A stretch of DNA of 64,000 nucleotides from Gigaspora rosea (GCA_003550325.1 QKWP01001262.1:32362-96361); one strand, 5' to 3'. Counted from the stretch's first letter, positions 47,317 to 57,557 are shown. The notes: generated from the sequence alone by a model not told the origin. Program-made: numbers and translations.

Positions 47317-47873
47317 CCAAAAAATTTTGCATGTTGTGTAATCCAAGCTACTCTGACCTAAATAATTTTGCCTGAAATCACCAAGTTTTAACAAATTTTA
47401 CTAACAAACCTGCTAACTGTGTACTAAGTAAAATTGCTTGAATAGTAATTTTTTTTGCTATAATATTAGGACCCGGACATGTAGTACAGAGGTCATACAT
47501 TACGCATTTCAGCAAAAACCCTGAAATTTGAAAAGCAAAAAATCAGTTTTTGGCAATTATCTTGGCATTCAGTGGTCCAATTTGAATGAACTTTTTTTTA
47601 AAATGAAGCTCTCAGTGAGGCGCATCTAACAAAAAAAAGTTCATTCAATTCTGATTACTGGATCAAAAGTTATTTAAATAAATAGATTTTGTTATTTTCA
47701 GCAAATTAGGTCAAAATTGGCAAAATCAGTTATGACCTATATGAGAGATGTCCGGGGTCCTATAATATTACTCGGCAGCACAAAACTAGTATTAATGCTC
47801 TGCAGGTTCAGTTCGAGGTCTGAATCCAAATCATTAGAGTGAGTTGGGTTATACGACATGCAAAATTTTTTGG
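47317..47873. mobile_element. Outer inverted-repeat element containing the nested AGGACCC MITE
   Basis: TCCAAAAAATTTTGCATGTT, then GTGTAATCC, on the left; the reverse complement of the right end is GCCAAAAAATTTTGCATGTC, then GTATAACCC. Similarity continues to about 50 bp. The 294-bp MITE at 47468-47761 is inserted in its middle, so this element is older. Confidence 0.7.
47468..47761. mobile_element. 294-bp MITE, AGGACCC family, copy 2
   Basis: Inverted orientation relative to the copy at 21059-21354, and nearly identical to it over the full length (for example GAGGTCATACAT, GAGGCGCATCTAAC, TATGAGAGATGTCCGGGGTC). Flanked by a perfect 8-bp duplication ATAATATT (47460-47467, 47762-47769). Confidence 0.9.
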
Positions 47874-48112
47874 CTTACTAGGTGAAATTAGGGAAGTCAC
47901 GTTAGTGGGTATTGTGGGAAATCTATGGGCATTCAACTACTGATACAGCAACATATGGCTTATCGACACAGTAGTGGCCCGAGTTAAGGTTAATTTTAGG
48001 TAATGCTAGTTATTGCTATGTCTAAGTCACGTATGTACTGTGTCTTAGTTGTCTCAATTAAAAGAGCACAACATTCTTACTTGTTATTGGTTATGTTGTA
48101 GATGATAACCAA

Positions 48113-48182
48113 TTACACAGTAGGCTATTACATATATCACATGGTGGAGCCATGTGATATATGTAATCACCTACTGTGTAAT
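48113..48182. repeat. Strong hairpin upstream of the Crypton copy
   Basis: TTACACAGTAGG, then ATTACATATATCACATGG on the left, pairs with CCATGTGATATATGTAAT, then CCTACTGTGTAA on the right, with a 4-5 base loop and one bulge. Could be a small element, or a terminal structure of the downstream recombinase element. Confidence 0.8.
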
Positions 48183-48289
48183 TTTTATCAATGCAATTTA
48201 ACTAATAACTCGCTTATTGGGCATGTCTGACGTAAGCACCGCAATTTTCATATATATTATTTGTCACTTTAAACTTTCATTAACTTTTA

Positions 48290-48510
48290 TTTACTTTTTT
48301 TCTTACTAATACTTTTGCTTACTAATACATTCATTTATTTTTCTTTAAATTATTTATTTCTAAAAATTATCGCTTTGTTTTACTGAAAATTACACTTTAT
48401 TTTCTCTAAAAATTATTGCTTTATTTTTCACTAAAAATTGCATTTTATTTTCCCTAAAAAATTATCGCTTTATTTTTACTAAAAATTGTACTTTATTTTT
48501 TTTTTAAAAA
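48290..48510. repeat. T-rich tandem repeats, about 30-33-bp unit
   Basis: The unit CTAAAAATTATCGCTTTATT with TTTACT is repeated about six times with drift, directly before the recombinase coding region. Confidence 0.75.
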
Positions 48511-48519
48511 ATTATAAAT

Positions 48520-50301
48520 TTTACACGAGCATCACAACTTCCGTTGCAAGAAGAAATCGACCAATTACAGCAAGCTTCTCTTGCATCAAACACTGAGAAA
48601 AATACTTCCAAGTAGCTACGAGTTATTGAACGTTTCAATAAAAGCTGCAATATTTCATAAAAAATAGAATTAATTGACTCTGTTGAGGAACTTGAGGATT
48701 ATCTCTGCATGTTTATTACTTGGTTGTGAAAAAGTGATGGCACTGATTACAAAGTGGAGTCTATCTATAGCTGTTATAGTGCTTTGAATTATTACTTGAA
48801 AGAATTTAGTGTTCTTCAACTGATCAAGATTTGGGATCGTTACAGGTTTCCCCGTGTTTTACATACACTCGATGGTAAGATGAGAGTTCTACAAGATAAA
48901 GGTTTGGGTGATCCTAGAAAATCTGACAGGTTGAATATGAACAAAATTATTCAAATTCTTGACCACCCATATATGGGTGTTAATGATAATAAATCACTTA
49001 CAAAGCAGGTTTTTTTCTGGATATGCCTTCTATATAGATTAAGAGGTGGTGATGCTTATTGTTTTTCTAGAAAATATCTTGAACGTCGGCAAGATAGTGA
49101 ACTAGAACTTGTATTGCGTAAAGAAAAAAATAATCAGGGCGGTGCATTCTATCGAAACAAATATTGCAAAACTGGTTCACGACGTATACCTATACCTCTG
49201 GATTCATCTAATAACAAGTATATACCAATAAAGGATATACTTTTGGATTTGTCTAAATTGCCATTACTGGATTCCAATTTAGCGAAAGATCCTCTATTTC
49301 ATGAAACCTGTAAAAGCAAAAAAGGTATAAATCTACTTATGCATATGCATGCATGTTTATTGTTATTATTAGAATTTATTAACCCTTTTTTATCAAGATC
49401 TACAAAAGGGTCGTTGGTTTAAAGAAAGTCCTATGGGTTTCTCAAAACTTAAAAAAATGACGAATAATATTGCATCTAACACTGGTATTGATCTTAGTAA
49501 TGAGTGTTTAATTACAAACCATTCTTGTCGATGTACTGCTATTCAGCTTTTAAAAAATAATGGTGTTTCCAAATCTGATCTTCAACCTTTTTCTGGACAT
49601 TACTCTCGGGAAAGTTTAGCTGAATACTGCACAATTAGCAATGATCAATCTGTCACAAAACTGCAATGCTTATTACGATCTCATTTGAAGATTTGGACCT
49701 TGACGAATATGATTATAGCAACGAATATGGAAATACGATTGAAGAGATTGATGGTGATAATGAATCGGGTATGATGTTACAATTTTATGAGAATTTTGGA
49801 TTTTTTCAAATTTACAAAAAATTTATTTTTAATAATTTGTAGATTTAGATATTTTATCAACTACTCAATTATCAAATGTCAGAATTCAAAAAAACAAGCC
49901 ACTAAATGCTGAAATCCAAAAAAACACAGTCATGAAAGAGTAAAATTCAAGAAATTCAACCACGAAACATTGAAATTCAGGAAACTCAATCACCAGGCTA
50001 TCAAATTCAAGAAATTCAATCACCCGGTTTAGAAATTCAAAAAACCTGATCATCCGATATAAAGCAAAAACAAGTGTCAAGAATTCAAAGGCCAAAACCT
50101 CGTGTTAGAACTAATCCATATTTCACATCTTCTATTTTGGCACCATTTAAGCCACCTTATAATGCAGATTCTCCAATGATTGAAAAATACAGCAAAAAGA
50201 GAAAACCTTTAACAAATATTAAAAATACTATCGTAATTAATCTTCCTCCAGAGGCTCCACCACAAGGGTACGACATAAAAATCAATTTACAGATTAATTA
50301 A
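48520..50301 (+). pseudogene. Crypton-type tyrosine recombinase, copy 1
   Basis: DNA strand-exchange enzyme of the Crypton/DUF3504 tyrosine recombinase type. The N-terminal helical region (48520-48750) reads through with three stops (after NTSK, CNIS, TWL). The main exon covers 48754-49324 with YRLRGGDAYCFSRKY (first catalytic Arg). An intron at 49325-49397 joins DLQKGRWFKESPMGFSKL. Then ITNHSCRCTAIQLLKNNG supplies the HxxR pair and FSGHYSRESLAEY the second His and the nucleophile Tyr. A one-base loss near 49660 shifts the frame before EDLDLDEYDYSNEYG. Another intron (about 49769-49840) leads to a tail rich in EIQEIQ repeats and ending NLPPEAPPQGYDIKINLQIN. A TGA within the tail (after EIQKT) is CGA in copy 2. 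Non-functional. Confidence 0.85.
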
Positions 50302-50547
50302 TTTCTTTAATTTGTATTTTTTTTATCATTTGTTTTAAAATAGCAAACAATACTTAGCTTTGCGAATTTATGTGCATTTAATAAAGTAATCAGAATCTGT
50401 GTATTTTCATATATAATATGATCAAAATTTGTGTATTGAGTTATTAAAAAGTGACCAATAATATAAGGGAGATGGGGGTGTTGTGGCCAGGGGCGTATTG
50501 TGGCCAATCTGTATATCTTGTGATCTAGTGATCAGAATTGGATGAAT

Positions 50548-50597
50548 TTTATACCATTCGATTCGTCTCATCGAGACGAATCGAATGGTATAAAATT
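50548..50597. repeat. Type-A hairpin (GTCTC/GAGAC) inside the pogo element
   Basis: TTTTATACCATTCGATTCGT, then CTCATCGAG, then the exact mirror ending GAATGGTATAAAAT. Preceded by TATATCTTGTGATCTAGTGA (50511-50531). The same hairpin and flank occur in the array at 13680-15185. Confidence 0.9.
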
Positions 50598-50792
50598 TAT
50601 TTGATTCTGACTGCTACAACGTAAAATATTGTTACTCAAGCAAATCACGAGAATTCTTTATTTAAAGTTTTAATATAAAATACACGTAACATGGTAAAAA
50701 CAGGTTTCTGTACTAAGTCAATCGACCCTTCACTTTCGTGAAATTCAAATAACTTACTATTAAGTACTTTTAAAAGAAATGAAAGCATTATA

Positions 50793-50967
50793 CAAGTCAC
50801 TCTCGTCATAGTGAACTCTCGTTATAGTACAGTGAAGATAAATGCAAAACCAGTCTATATAAAAATCCTCTCGATATAGTGAACTTACTAATAACTTCTT
50901 GGTATAATGAAGTTTTTAAAAATTTTTATTATGGAACGGATCACTTCACTATAACGAGAGTGACTTG
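50793..50967. mobile_element. 175-bp Tc1/mariner-like MITE
   Basis: Ends CAAGTCACTCTCGTCATAGT and, in reverse complement, CAAGTCACTCTCGTTATAGT, with TA duplications (50791-50792, 50968-50969). Inner copies of ACTCTCGTTATAGT and CTCTCGATATAGTGAACTT strengthen the arms. Non-coding. Confidence 0.8.
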
Positions 50968-51376
50968 TAATAGTAACCCATTTTATATTTGCCTGTTATG
51001 TAAAAATTTCGATCAATAGTGCACGAACAAATTTGACGCGATAACAAATAAAAAATAAAATGATCTTACGCGAGTTATTTAAAAGCAAAATTATCTATCT
51101 CCACGTAATTAAAAACTTGTAATGTTTCCTTTTTAAAACCTGCATTATAATACTATAATACCGTTAATAAAATAATAGTTAACACGTTACATAATCAAGT
51201 TCATTATATTGTCAACCACAGCAATAGTCGTTTCAACTATAAGGTGTAGAAGTCTAATTGAATAGTACCAATTTATTAATACCATTTAATATTCAATATT
51301 ACTTAATATTACAATATTACTTAATATTACAATTTTACATACTCGCTTTATTTTATTCCTCTAGTAGTTATATAAA

Positions 51377-53155
51377 ATGCAACAAGTTTCTGCTAATAAA
51401 CATGATAAAGATAGTCAACGTAAAACAATCCTTGCGGCACTTAATGAGTACAAAAATTATCCCACTAATTTTAAACGTCCCAATGTAAGCGCTATTGCAG
51501 AAAGCTATGGAATTCCTAGAACCACTTTTCGCCGCGCAATAAAAAATGATAGCCCGCCTAATCGTCGGGGCCCACCTACTATTTTAAATGAGCATGAAGA
51601 AAACCAGCTCGTCGGATATTGCATTAACATGCAAAAGCTTGGGTTTGGTTTAACCCGGTCCGGTGTCAACCATTGTGTAATGGAAATAATGCGAAAAAAC
51701 AAAAGGCCACATCCATTTGCTGATAATGGGCCAGGTCGGGATTGGTGGACCCGTTTTATGAAAGATCATCCTGAGCTTTCATTTCGCGTTCCCCAAGAGT
51801 TGTCCGAAGCTCGGGCACAAAGAGCAAACCCAGTTATTGTTAGAGACCATTTTAATAAACTCAAACAAATAATTGATGAAAATTCACTTACCGCCATGCA
51901 AATTTGGAACATGGATGAAACTGGGTTTGTTCTTGTGCCCAAGTTGGAAAAGGTCATCGCAAAAAAAGGTGCACGTCAAGTCCATAAAGTTGCGCATGGA
52001 AATTCACACGAACATATTTCTGTTGCCCCCACAATCTCAGCTGCCGGGTCGTACATTCCACCTTTAATTATTTACAAAGGTGTTCGTGTAATTCCTGGAT
52101 TGTTAGAAGGTGCACCTCCAGGAACTGTAATGGGTTTCACAAGTACTGGATATATGTGCGAAGACCTATTCCAAATGTTCCTTACCCATTTTAACAACTC
52201 AATTCCGCCTACCCGTCCAGTTCTACTAATTCTTGATGGCCACAAAAGCCATATAAGCTACATGTGTGTTGATTTTTGCCGTAAAAATGGAATTCTTCTT
52301 TATGCGCTTCCGCCCCATACGACGCACATTTTACAGCCTTCTGAAATTCCTTTCGCCAAATTAAAAAACGAATATGCAAAGGAATGTGACAAATACAAAA
52401 ACCATAATAATGGCAAAATAGTAACAAAACATACCTTCGCGAAAGTTTTGGGGCCAGCTTTTCTCGAAACCTATACACCATTAGCCATTCGTAACGCCTA
52501 CAAAACTACAGGAATATGGCCCTTTAATCCTGAAGCTATTAGTTCAGAACGCTTGGACCCTTCCTTGACAACAGAACGATTTGATATTGTACCTTCAAAT
52601 AGCCAACCACCTTCGTTATCCTCAGATAGTCAACCTCCCACACAATTGAATGAGTCGCTTTTACAATTGCCTACCCACCCGTATCATCTTCGCCTTACGC
52701 GTTCAAATGCTCTCCTGTTAGAAAAAGAAAACGAGATTCTTTTAAGTGACAATAATTTTCTTAAAAATGAAAATGAAATATTAAAACTTCAATTTGCAGC
52801 AATGAAAGAAGAATTAGAAACTTATAAGAATCCAGGAACATGCTCTCTACGTTCTGCTCTCAAGTACCCGGTTCCTCAGACTTTACATGCCGAAGCACAA
52901 AAGGATCCCTTAGATCCACACGAATCCGAGTTACCGTTCCCTAAAAAAAGAAAAACACTTCCATTTTCGCGGCTTCTTACTTCTGAAGAAAGTTGGCAAC
53001 AGCTAAAAATGGCAAACGAAGAAGCGACCAAAAAGATCGAAGAATCTAATCGGAAAAAGGAATTAGCGATTCAAAAAAAAGAAGAACGAGAACGAAAAAA
53101 ACAAGAAAGAGAGGAACAGAAAAAAAAGAAAACAGCAAAAACAAAAGGGAAGTAG
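51377..53155 (+). CDS. pogo-like DDE transposase, 592 aa, intact
   Basis: Uninterrupted single-exon transposase. Residues about 12-56 fit a pipsqueak/pogo helix-turn-helix (AIAESYGIPRTTFRRAI). Residues about 65-140 fit a CENP-B-type second DNA-binding domain (WWTRFMKDHPELSFR). The DDE domain spans about 170-390 with Asp180 in WNMDETGF, Asp287 in LLILDGHKSH, and Glu323 in HILQPSEIPFAKLK, a spacing of 35. Pogo relatives usually have LQPLD at the last site. Residues 395-430 are Ser/Pro/Gln-rich; 440-500 form a leucine-zipper-like coiled coil (LLEKENEILLSDNNFLKNEN); the tail is Lys/Glu/Arg-rich and probably nuclear-targeting. Start ATG follows an AT-rich leader. Codon use is less AT-biased than flanking DNA. 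It is centred in a TIR element with TA duplications and probably mobilised it recently. Confidence 0.95.
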   Translation: MQQVSANKHDKDSQRKTILAALNEYKNYPTNFKRPNVSAIAESYGIPRTTFRRAIKNDSPPNRRGPPTILNEHEENQLVGYCINMQKLGFGLTRSGVNHCVMEIMRKNKRPHPFADNGPGRDWWTRFMKDHPELSFRVPQELSEARAQRANPVIVRDHFNKLKQIIDENSLTAMQIWNMDETGFVLVPKLEKVIAKKGARQVHKVAHGNSHEHISVAPTISAAGSYIPPLIIYKGVRVIPGLLEGAPPGTVMGFTSTGYMCEDLFQMFLTHFNNSIPPTRPVLLILDGHKSHISYMCVDFCRKNGILLYALPPHTTHILQPSEIPFAKLKNEYAKECDKYKNHNNGKIVTKHTFAKVLGPAFLETYTPLAIRNAYKTTGIWPFNPEAISSERLDPSLTTERFDIVPSNSQPPSLSSDSQPPTQLNESLLQLPTHPYHLRLTRSNALLLEKENEILLSDNNFLKNENEILKLQFAAMKEELETYKNPGTCSLRSALKYPVPQTLHAEAQKDPLDPHESELPFPKKRKTLPFSRLLTSEESWQQLKMANEEATKKIEESNRKKELAIQKKEERERKKQEREEQKKKKTAKTKGK

Positions 53156-53625
53156 TACCGTATATCACGGCTAAACTACTCTCTCTTGTGGAATCTTACA
53201 GTTTTAACTTGTGCGTCTTATAGCTGTATAGTGTACAACTGTTGTACTACTATGCTAAATACTGTATTGCTGTATTGGTAATAACAATACAATAAATACC
53301 TAATAAAAGTTATTTAGACATGCTGTTGAGAATTCTGCAAGGGTGAGTGGTTTGACCTGTGAAATACGGTAAAATACAATAAAAAAAATTTTTTTTGAAA
53401 TTGGCTACAATACCCCCCTCCCCCTAAAATCCGATTGTTACATTCTCTTTGCATACTAATTATTTATGTCTAAAAATGTATATGGTATGAAGATCTTTTT
53501 TATAGTATTCTATTTTATATCGAGTATAGTTCAAATAGCAACTACTATATAAAAATCTACATGCTTGGCAAAAAAGTTTTACTAGTAGAAACTTTAACCT
53601 GGCCACAATACCCCCATCTCCCTTA

Positions 53626-54355
53626 TATGAAAAAGTTCCGGTGCGCACATAGGGCATGACCAATAATTACTATTTACCAGTAGCTACCATTAACCGGTAG
53701 CTACCGGTGACTAAGTACAAATCATGAGCTCTAGTACGTATGGTCACATGATGATGCAATTGGGTAAATTATGTAGTACAAACAAACACATGGGCGAACA
53801 GACAGAGCCAGTGATCAGAAAATACGGGTCCTCGTCCACTCCGGTCAATAAATTATTAATCACCCGGGTGAACCCTCACCTCTTTTTTAAAAACAACTTT
53901 ATCCTTGGATATTATCAGGTTAGAGGTAGAAGATATTGGATGTAAAATTTACAAGGAACTGAACCCAAAGAGTGGTTTCATAAGCAAAATATTGAAATAT
54001 AAGCAATTTTTTAAAAAAATTTTTTTTATTTTGTTATACAAAGACTAGTGGACGAGTGAAATATTAAAACATTGTAATTTTTTGTATTATTATATGTATT
54101 ATTATATTATTAATTAATAACATTATTTTATATAACTTATATAATTATATTATATCGGTATAATAAACATATTATTAATAATGAAGTTATAAGAGAGTTA
54201 ACAGAAAGAAAAAATATATTATTATATGTTTAAAATATATTTATAATATATGTATCATAGTATATACTAATCTAATTATATAATAATAATATTGTTAATA
54301 TATAATAGATATAATGTAAGCATATTTTTAGCAAAAAACATAGGTTTCTGTAAAT
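53626..54355. other. End of the Crypton copy 1 region plus AT-rich DNA
   Basis: TATGAAAAAGTTCCGGTGCG to about 53665 matches the region beyond the 3' end of Crypton copy 2. ACCAGTAGCTACCATTAACC plus GGTAGCTACCGG at 53677-53710 is partly palindromic. 53945-54050 contains a decayed shared-core piece (GAGTGGTTTCATAAGCAAAA). 54060-54340 is almost pure A+T. A 73-residue frame at 53724-53945 has no motif. Confidence 0.5.
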
Positions 54356-54623
54356 GGGTTTGGGTCAAAATCCCGACAAACAAAATCCCGAAAGGTCATA
54401 ATTCCGACAAAAAAATCCTGACAATCAAAAAAAAAGCTTCTCTTACTATAAAATTGCCTAAATCAAACCCTAATCTAGGTACTTCCCCTAACCCTAACCT
54501 AAGCACTCACCCTAACCCTAACCTAACTTAAATAAACTTAATAATTTTTTGTTGTCGGGATTGTCAGGATTTTTACTGTCGGTCAGGATTATGACCTATT
54601 TGTTGGGATTTTGACCGGCACCC
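54356..54623. mobile_element. 268-bp TIR element, possibly MULE-derived
   Basis: Ends GGGTTTGGGTCAAAATCCCG and, in reverse complement, GGGTGCCGGTCAAAATCCCA, with internal ATTCCGACAAAAAAATCCTG repeats. TCTGTAAA flanks both sides (54347-54354, 54624-54631), with a mismatched ninth base on the left. An 8-9-bp duplication and GGG ends suit a Mutator-like origin. The middle is CCCTAACCCTAACCTAA-type sequence. Confidence 0.75.
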
Positions 54624-54631
54624 TCTGTAAA

Positions 54632-55179
54632 GTAAGTCAATTGATTTCTTAGTTAATCGACTTTGTCGGCTCTTAATAAAAATAGAATGAGCTGAATTTA
54701 TTTATCGTATTTACATTATTTTGGATTCTATGATTTTGATAATCAAATAACTTAGATGTGAACAGAATTTGTCATAAATCATTTATTAATAATTTCTTTG
54801 ATCAATTTACTTGATCAAAGATCGCTCTATTTTAGAAATAGGCACCAGGCACATCATGCCATACATGCTTGCAAATTAGATCAAATCTTGATTGGCAAGT
54901 CATGTGCAACATACATCGTGTATGATATGCACGATGCGTACTGTAACTATTAAGGTGGGAGAGCGCATATGTTTAACCGATTTAACTCTAATAGTTACTA
55001 GGAGATAAGGTTCTGATTTACTCGAATAAAGGTCTCTTCAACACTACACTAGCTTACCTCCTTTATTTTTCCTTAAGTAAAATCAAAGGAAACTTCTCTA
55101 CTTGTATTTTATTGTATTGGATTGGGTTCTATCTCTTTATTGAAGTCAAAATTCATTCGTTTATTTACATTTAAATTTA
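54632..55179. other. Intergenic stretch
   Basis: 54995-55045 (TACTAGGAGATAAGGTTCTG and following) matches about 24124-24172 in the opposite orientation. No gene. Confidence 0.45.
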
Positions 55180-55335
55180 ATATACAACACGTTAATGTGT
55201 TGTTTGGCACGTTAACGTGTTGTGTTGTTTAGCACGCTAACGTGATGGTACAACTAAGCATAGCACGTTGACGTGCTATTGAGAATGTTTATAATCCGCG
55301 CCCCTTAACACGTATACGTGCTAACACGTGTTATG
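55180..55335. promoter_or_regulatory. Cluster of CACGT..ACGTG palindromes
   Basis: Six short palindromes in 150 bp: AACACGTTAATGTGTT, GGCACGTTAACGTGTT, AGCACGCTAACGTGA, AGCACGTTGACGTGCT, AACACGTATACGTGCT and AACACGTGTT. The regular half-site CACGT with variable centre looks like a clustered binding site. No gene nearby is obviously controlled (the next coding sequence is 3 kb away), so a regulatory role is inference only. Confidence 0.4.
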
Positions 55336-55820
55336 AAGATTTTACAAAAAAGGGGTTATTATATGCCAATCGTCAAGTTTACACGGATTTTGGCTAACAT
55401 TCAATGAATTATACAAAAATAGAAATGAAGGAGAAGATCTATTTACAAATGGGGGTAAACTAATCGGGAATCTTCTGTCGGAATGACTCGAAATGTTCAA
55501 AATGTGCTAAATTTTAAGCGTTAGTCGACTAAGCAGGCTAGCAGGGTTTGCAATATAGATATTAGGCTTCGGTTATCAACACTAATTATTATATTGCTGT
55601 AAATTCCATACTAAATATAATTGATTTTGCATAGCCGACTAAGCCGGTTTTGAAATTTCGGCCTAATCAAGTCAACAATCTAGGTTGGCTACAAACATTA
55701 AATCATTTTGTTTTTTCTGTTTATTCGGCTTTTTTCGAGCAGAATTTGTGCATATATGTGCAAGCAGTAGACTGGACACTCTATTTCAAGATCATCTTAA
55801 GACTAATAGTCTAAGATTTT

Positions 55821-55905
55821 TAGTCTAAATTTATAATAAATAACAAACAAGTCTAAATTTATAATAAATAACAAACAAGTCTAAATTTATAATAAAAGAC
55901 TGGTC
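55821..55905. repeat. Three-copy 29-bp tandem repeat
   Basis: AGTCTAAATTTATAATAAAT plus AACAAACA is repeated twice exactly, and a third copy diverges into AAAGACTGG. Flanking 55336-55820 and 55906-56958 show no gene. Confidence 0.85.
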
Positions 55906-56958
55906 TAGACTGCTTTAAGTTCCAATAATTGTTAGGGATGCGATCCAAATCTTTTTGAAATTGCTACATAACTATTTAGTTTGAGAATCTAAATTTCTGC
56001 TTAGTATGGATTCATAATCAAACCCCAAATATATCCCATTTCGGTAAATAGTATCAAACGTAAACACCATCAACTCATTAAAAACTTTAAATTATTTAAA
56101 AAATTTAAGCCCTTAACAGGTATGTACATCCAGGACTAAAAAATTGATTGGATATTCGATTATCATATAGTAAAATTCAGTTAAATCGGTACCACATAAT
56201 AATTCGCTTGAATGTAAACTGTAAGTCAGAATTTATATTCATTGTTTAAGAATCCCATTACAATTTGCGTAATAAAAAGATATGTATGATCAGGGTAGTG
56301 CTTTGATACAGTTCGCATATAATCGAGTAACTGAATCGAAGCTGGTTAACCGATTGAATAAGAGCTTAATCTGCTAATCCAAGATAAATAGATAACGAGA
56401 AAATCCTTTTTTTACATTCATAAACATAGATCTAGTTCGTACTAAACACTCTTATCTCTCTAGGACCTAGACTTTTTTTATTGTCTCACTAATTTGGAAA
56501 GGCGATAACTGGTAATAAAGTCAATCTATTAATGTGTGTAATGTAACTCGATAACGTTTTGAAATTCATGAAATAAAAGCGTAACTTTTACAATTTTAGA
56601 TAAGATCTCCAAAATTACGTTTTTTTTTTTGATAAACATTCTATTTGTTGAGGAGATAGAGAACCTAACAGAAATTTTCTAAACTAATAATCGGCAAAGT
56701 AAAGTTTGATCGGCTGGGCTTTTATCGTCATAACTTCTTAGATGACACGAATTAATGTGACTAGTTGATTGCACCATAGGCTGATCAGAATTTTACAATT
56801 ACAGAAATTCTGTAAATTTTGTGCTGCATTTGCCGAATTTACTAAATTTGTAGAATTAGCAGAAACCGCAGTTTAATAATATTTTTTTATTGACCTAATG
56901 ATTTTGGACTTGCCATAGCTCATAGTTGGCCGAAACATTACTTGCTGATTGTCATGTT
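55906..56958. other. AT-rich intergenic stretch
   Basis: No gene, RNA or clear repeat seen. Confidence 0.4.
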
Positions 56959-56960
56959 TA

Positions 56961-57191
56961 CAGCTGTTTTCATAAATTCTGGGACACCTAAAATTTGCTC
57001 GCTTCCCGAAACCTTCTCGGTTTCGTTCTAAGAACCATCTAACTTTTCGGAAACTACTTTGCTGTTCTTGGGAATTCGAAATAGAGACAGCGAAGTAGTT
57101 TCCGAAAAATTGGGTGATTTTTAGATCGAAATCGTCGAATTTTTGGGAAAAGTTCAAATTTTAGGTGTCCCAGAATTTATGAAAACAGCTG
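56961..57191. mobile_element. 231-bp Tc1-like MITE
   Basis: Ends CAGCTGTTTTCATAAATTCT, then GGGACACCTAAAATTTG, are perfect inverted copies over about 38 bp with TA on both sides (56959-56960, 57192-57193). AAATTCTGGGACACC resembles classical Tc1 ends. An inner hairpin pairs TTTCGGAAACTACTTTGCTG with CAGCGAAGTAGTTTCCGAAA. The minus-strand open frame across it is a by-product. Confidence 0.9.
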
Positions 57192-57557
57192 TAACGTTTT
57201 GCGATTCTGTTCACTTCACCGAAAGTTCATTTATCCGATATCACATAGGGATAGGTTTAGCATTTGATTAATTGCAGGTATATTTTTTAACAAAATTTCA
57301 TTGATGTAATGACAGTTACGTGAATGTCAGTGAATTTATTGTCAGTAGTAAGACGGATCCAATGTTTTGTGTTCTATATAAATTTTTATTTTTGATATTA
57401 TAAAATGAAATTAGAAAGTCTTATATTATTCTATTTAAATGTTAATTGGTATGTATGGGCCGGTGTGAAAATTTACTGTAGATATACCAAAATTAAAAGT
57501 TAACTTTGTCTGTATATAAAGGCTTCTCAATTTTAAATTTTTTTTTTGGGAATATTG

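Larger units (their letters stand above)
50466..53623 (+). mobile_element. 3.16-kb pogo-like transposon, apparently complete
   Basis: Terminal inverted repeats AGGGAGATGGGGGTGTTGTG and, in reverse complement, AGGGAGATGGGGGTATTGTG, continuing GCCAGG, with TA on both sides (50464-50465, 53624-53625). Subterminal GT(A/G)TTGTGGCCA words occur twice at the left (50477, 50494) and once more on the right as TTGGCTACAATAC (53400) besides the terminal one, plausible transposase sites. It encodes one intact transposase. Two smaller non-autonomous elements sit in its 5' part (50515-50625 and 50793-50967). It lies in the 3' part of a Crypton copy, and the related Crypton at 62.8 kb lacks it. Confidence 0.9.

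Noticed and set aside
51258..52481. Several frames overlapping the pogo transposase on both strands
   Set aside because: Other-frame readings of an intact 592-residue transposase.
56873..57157. 94-residue minus-strand frame
   Set aside because: Lies across a Tc1-like MITE with a perfect inverted repeat; no transposase motif and too short.
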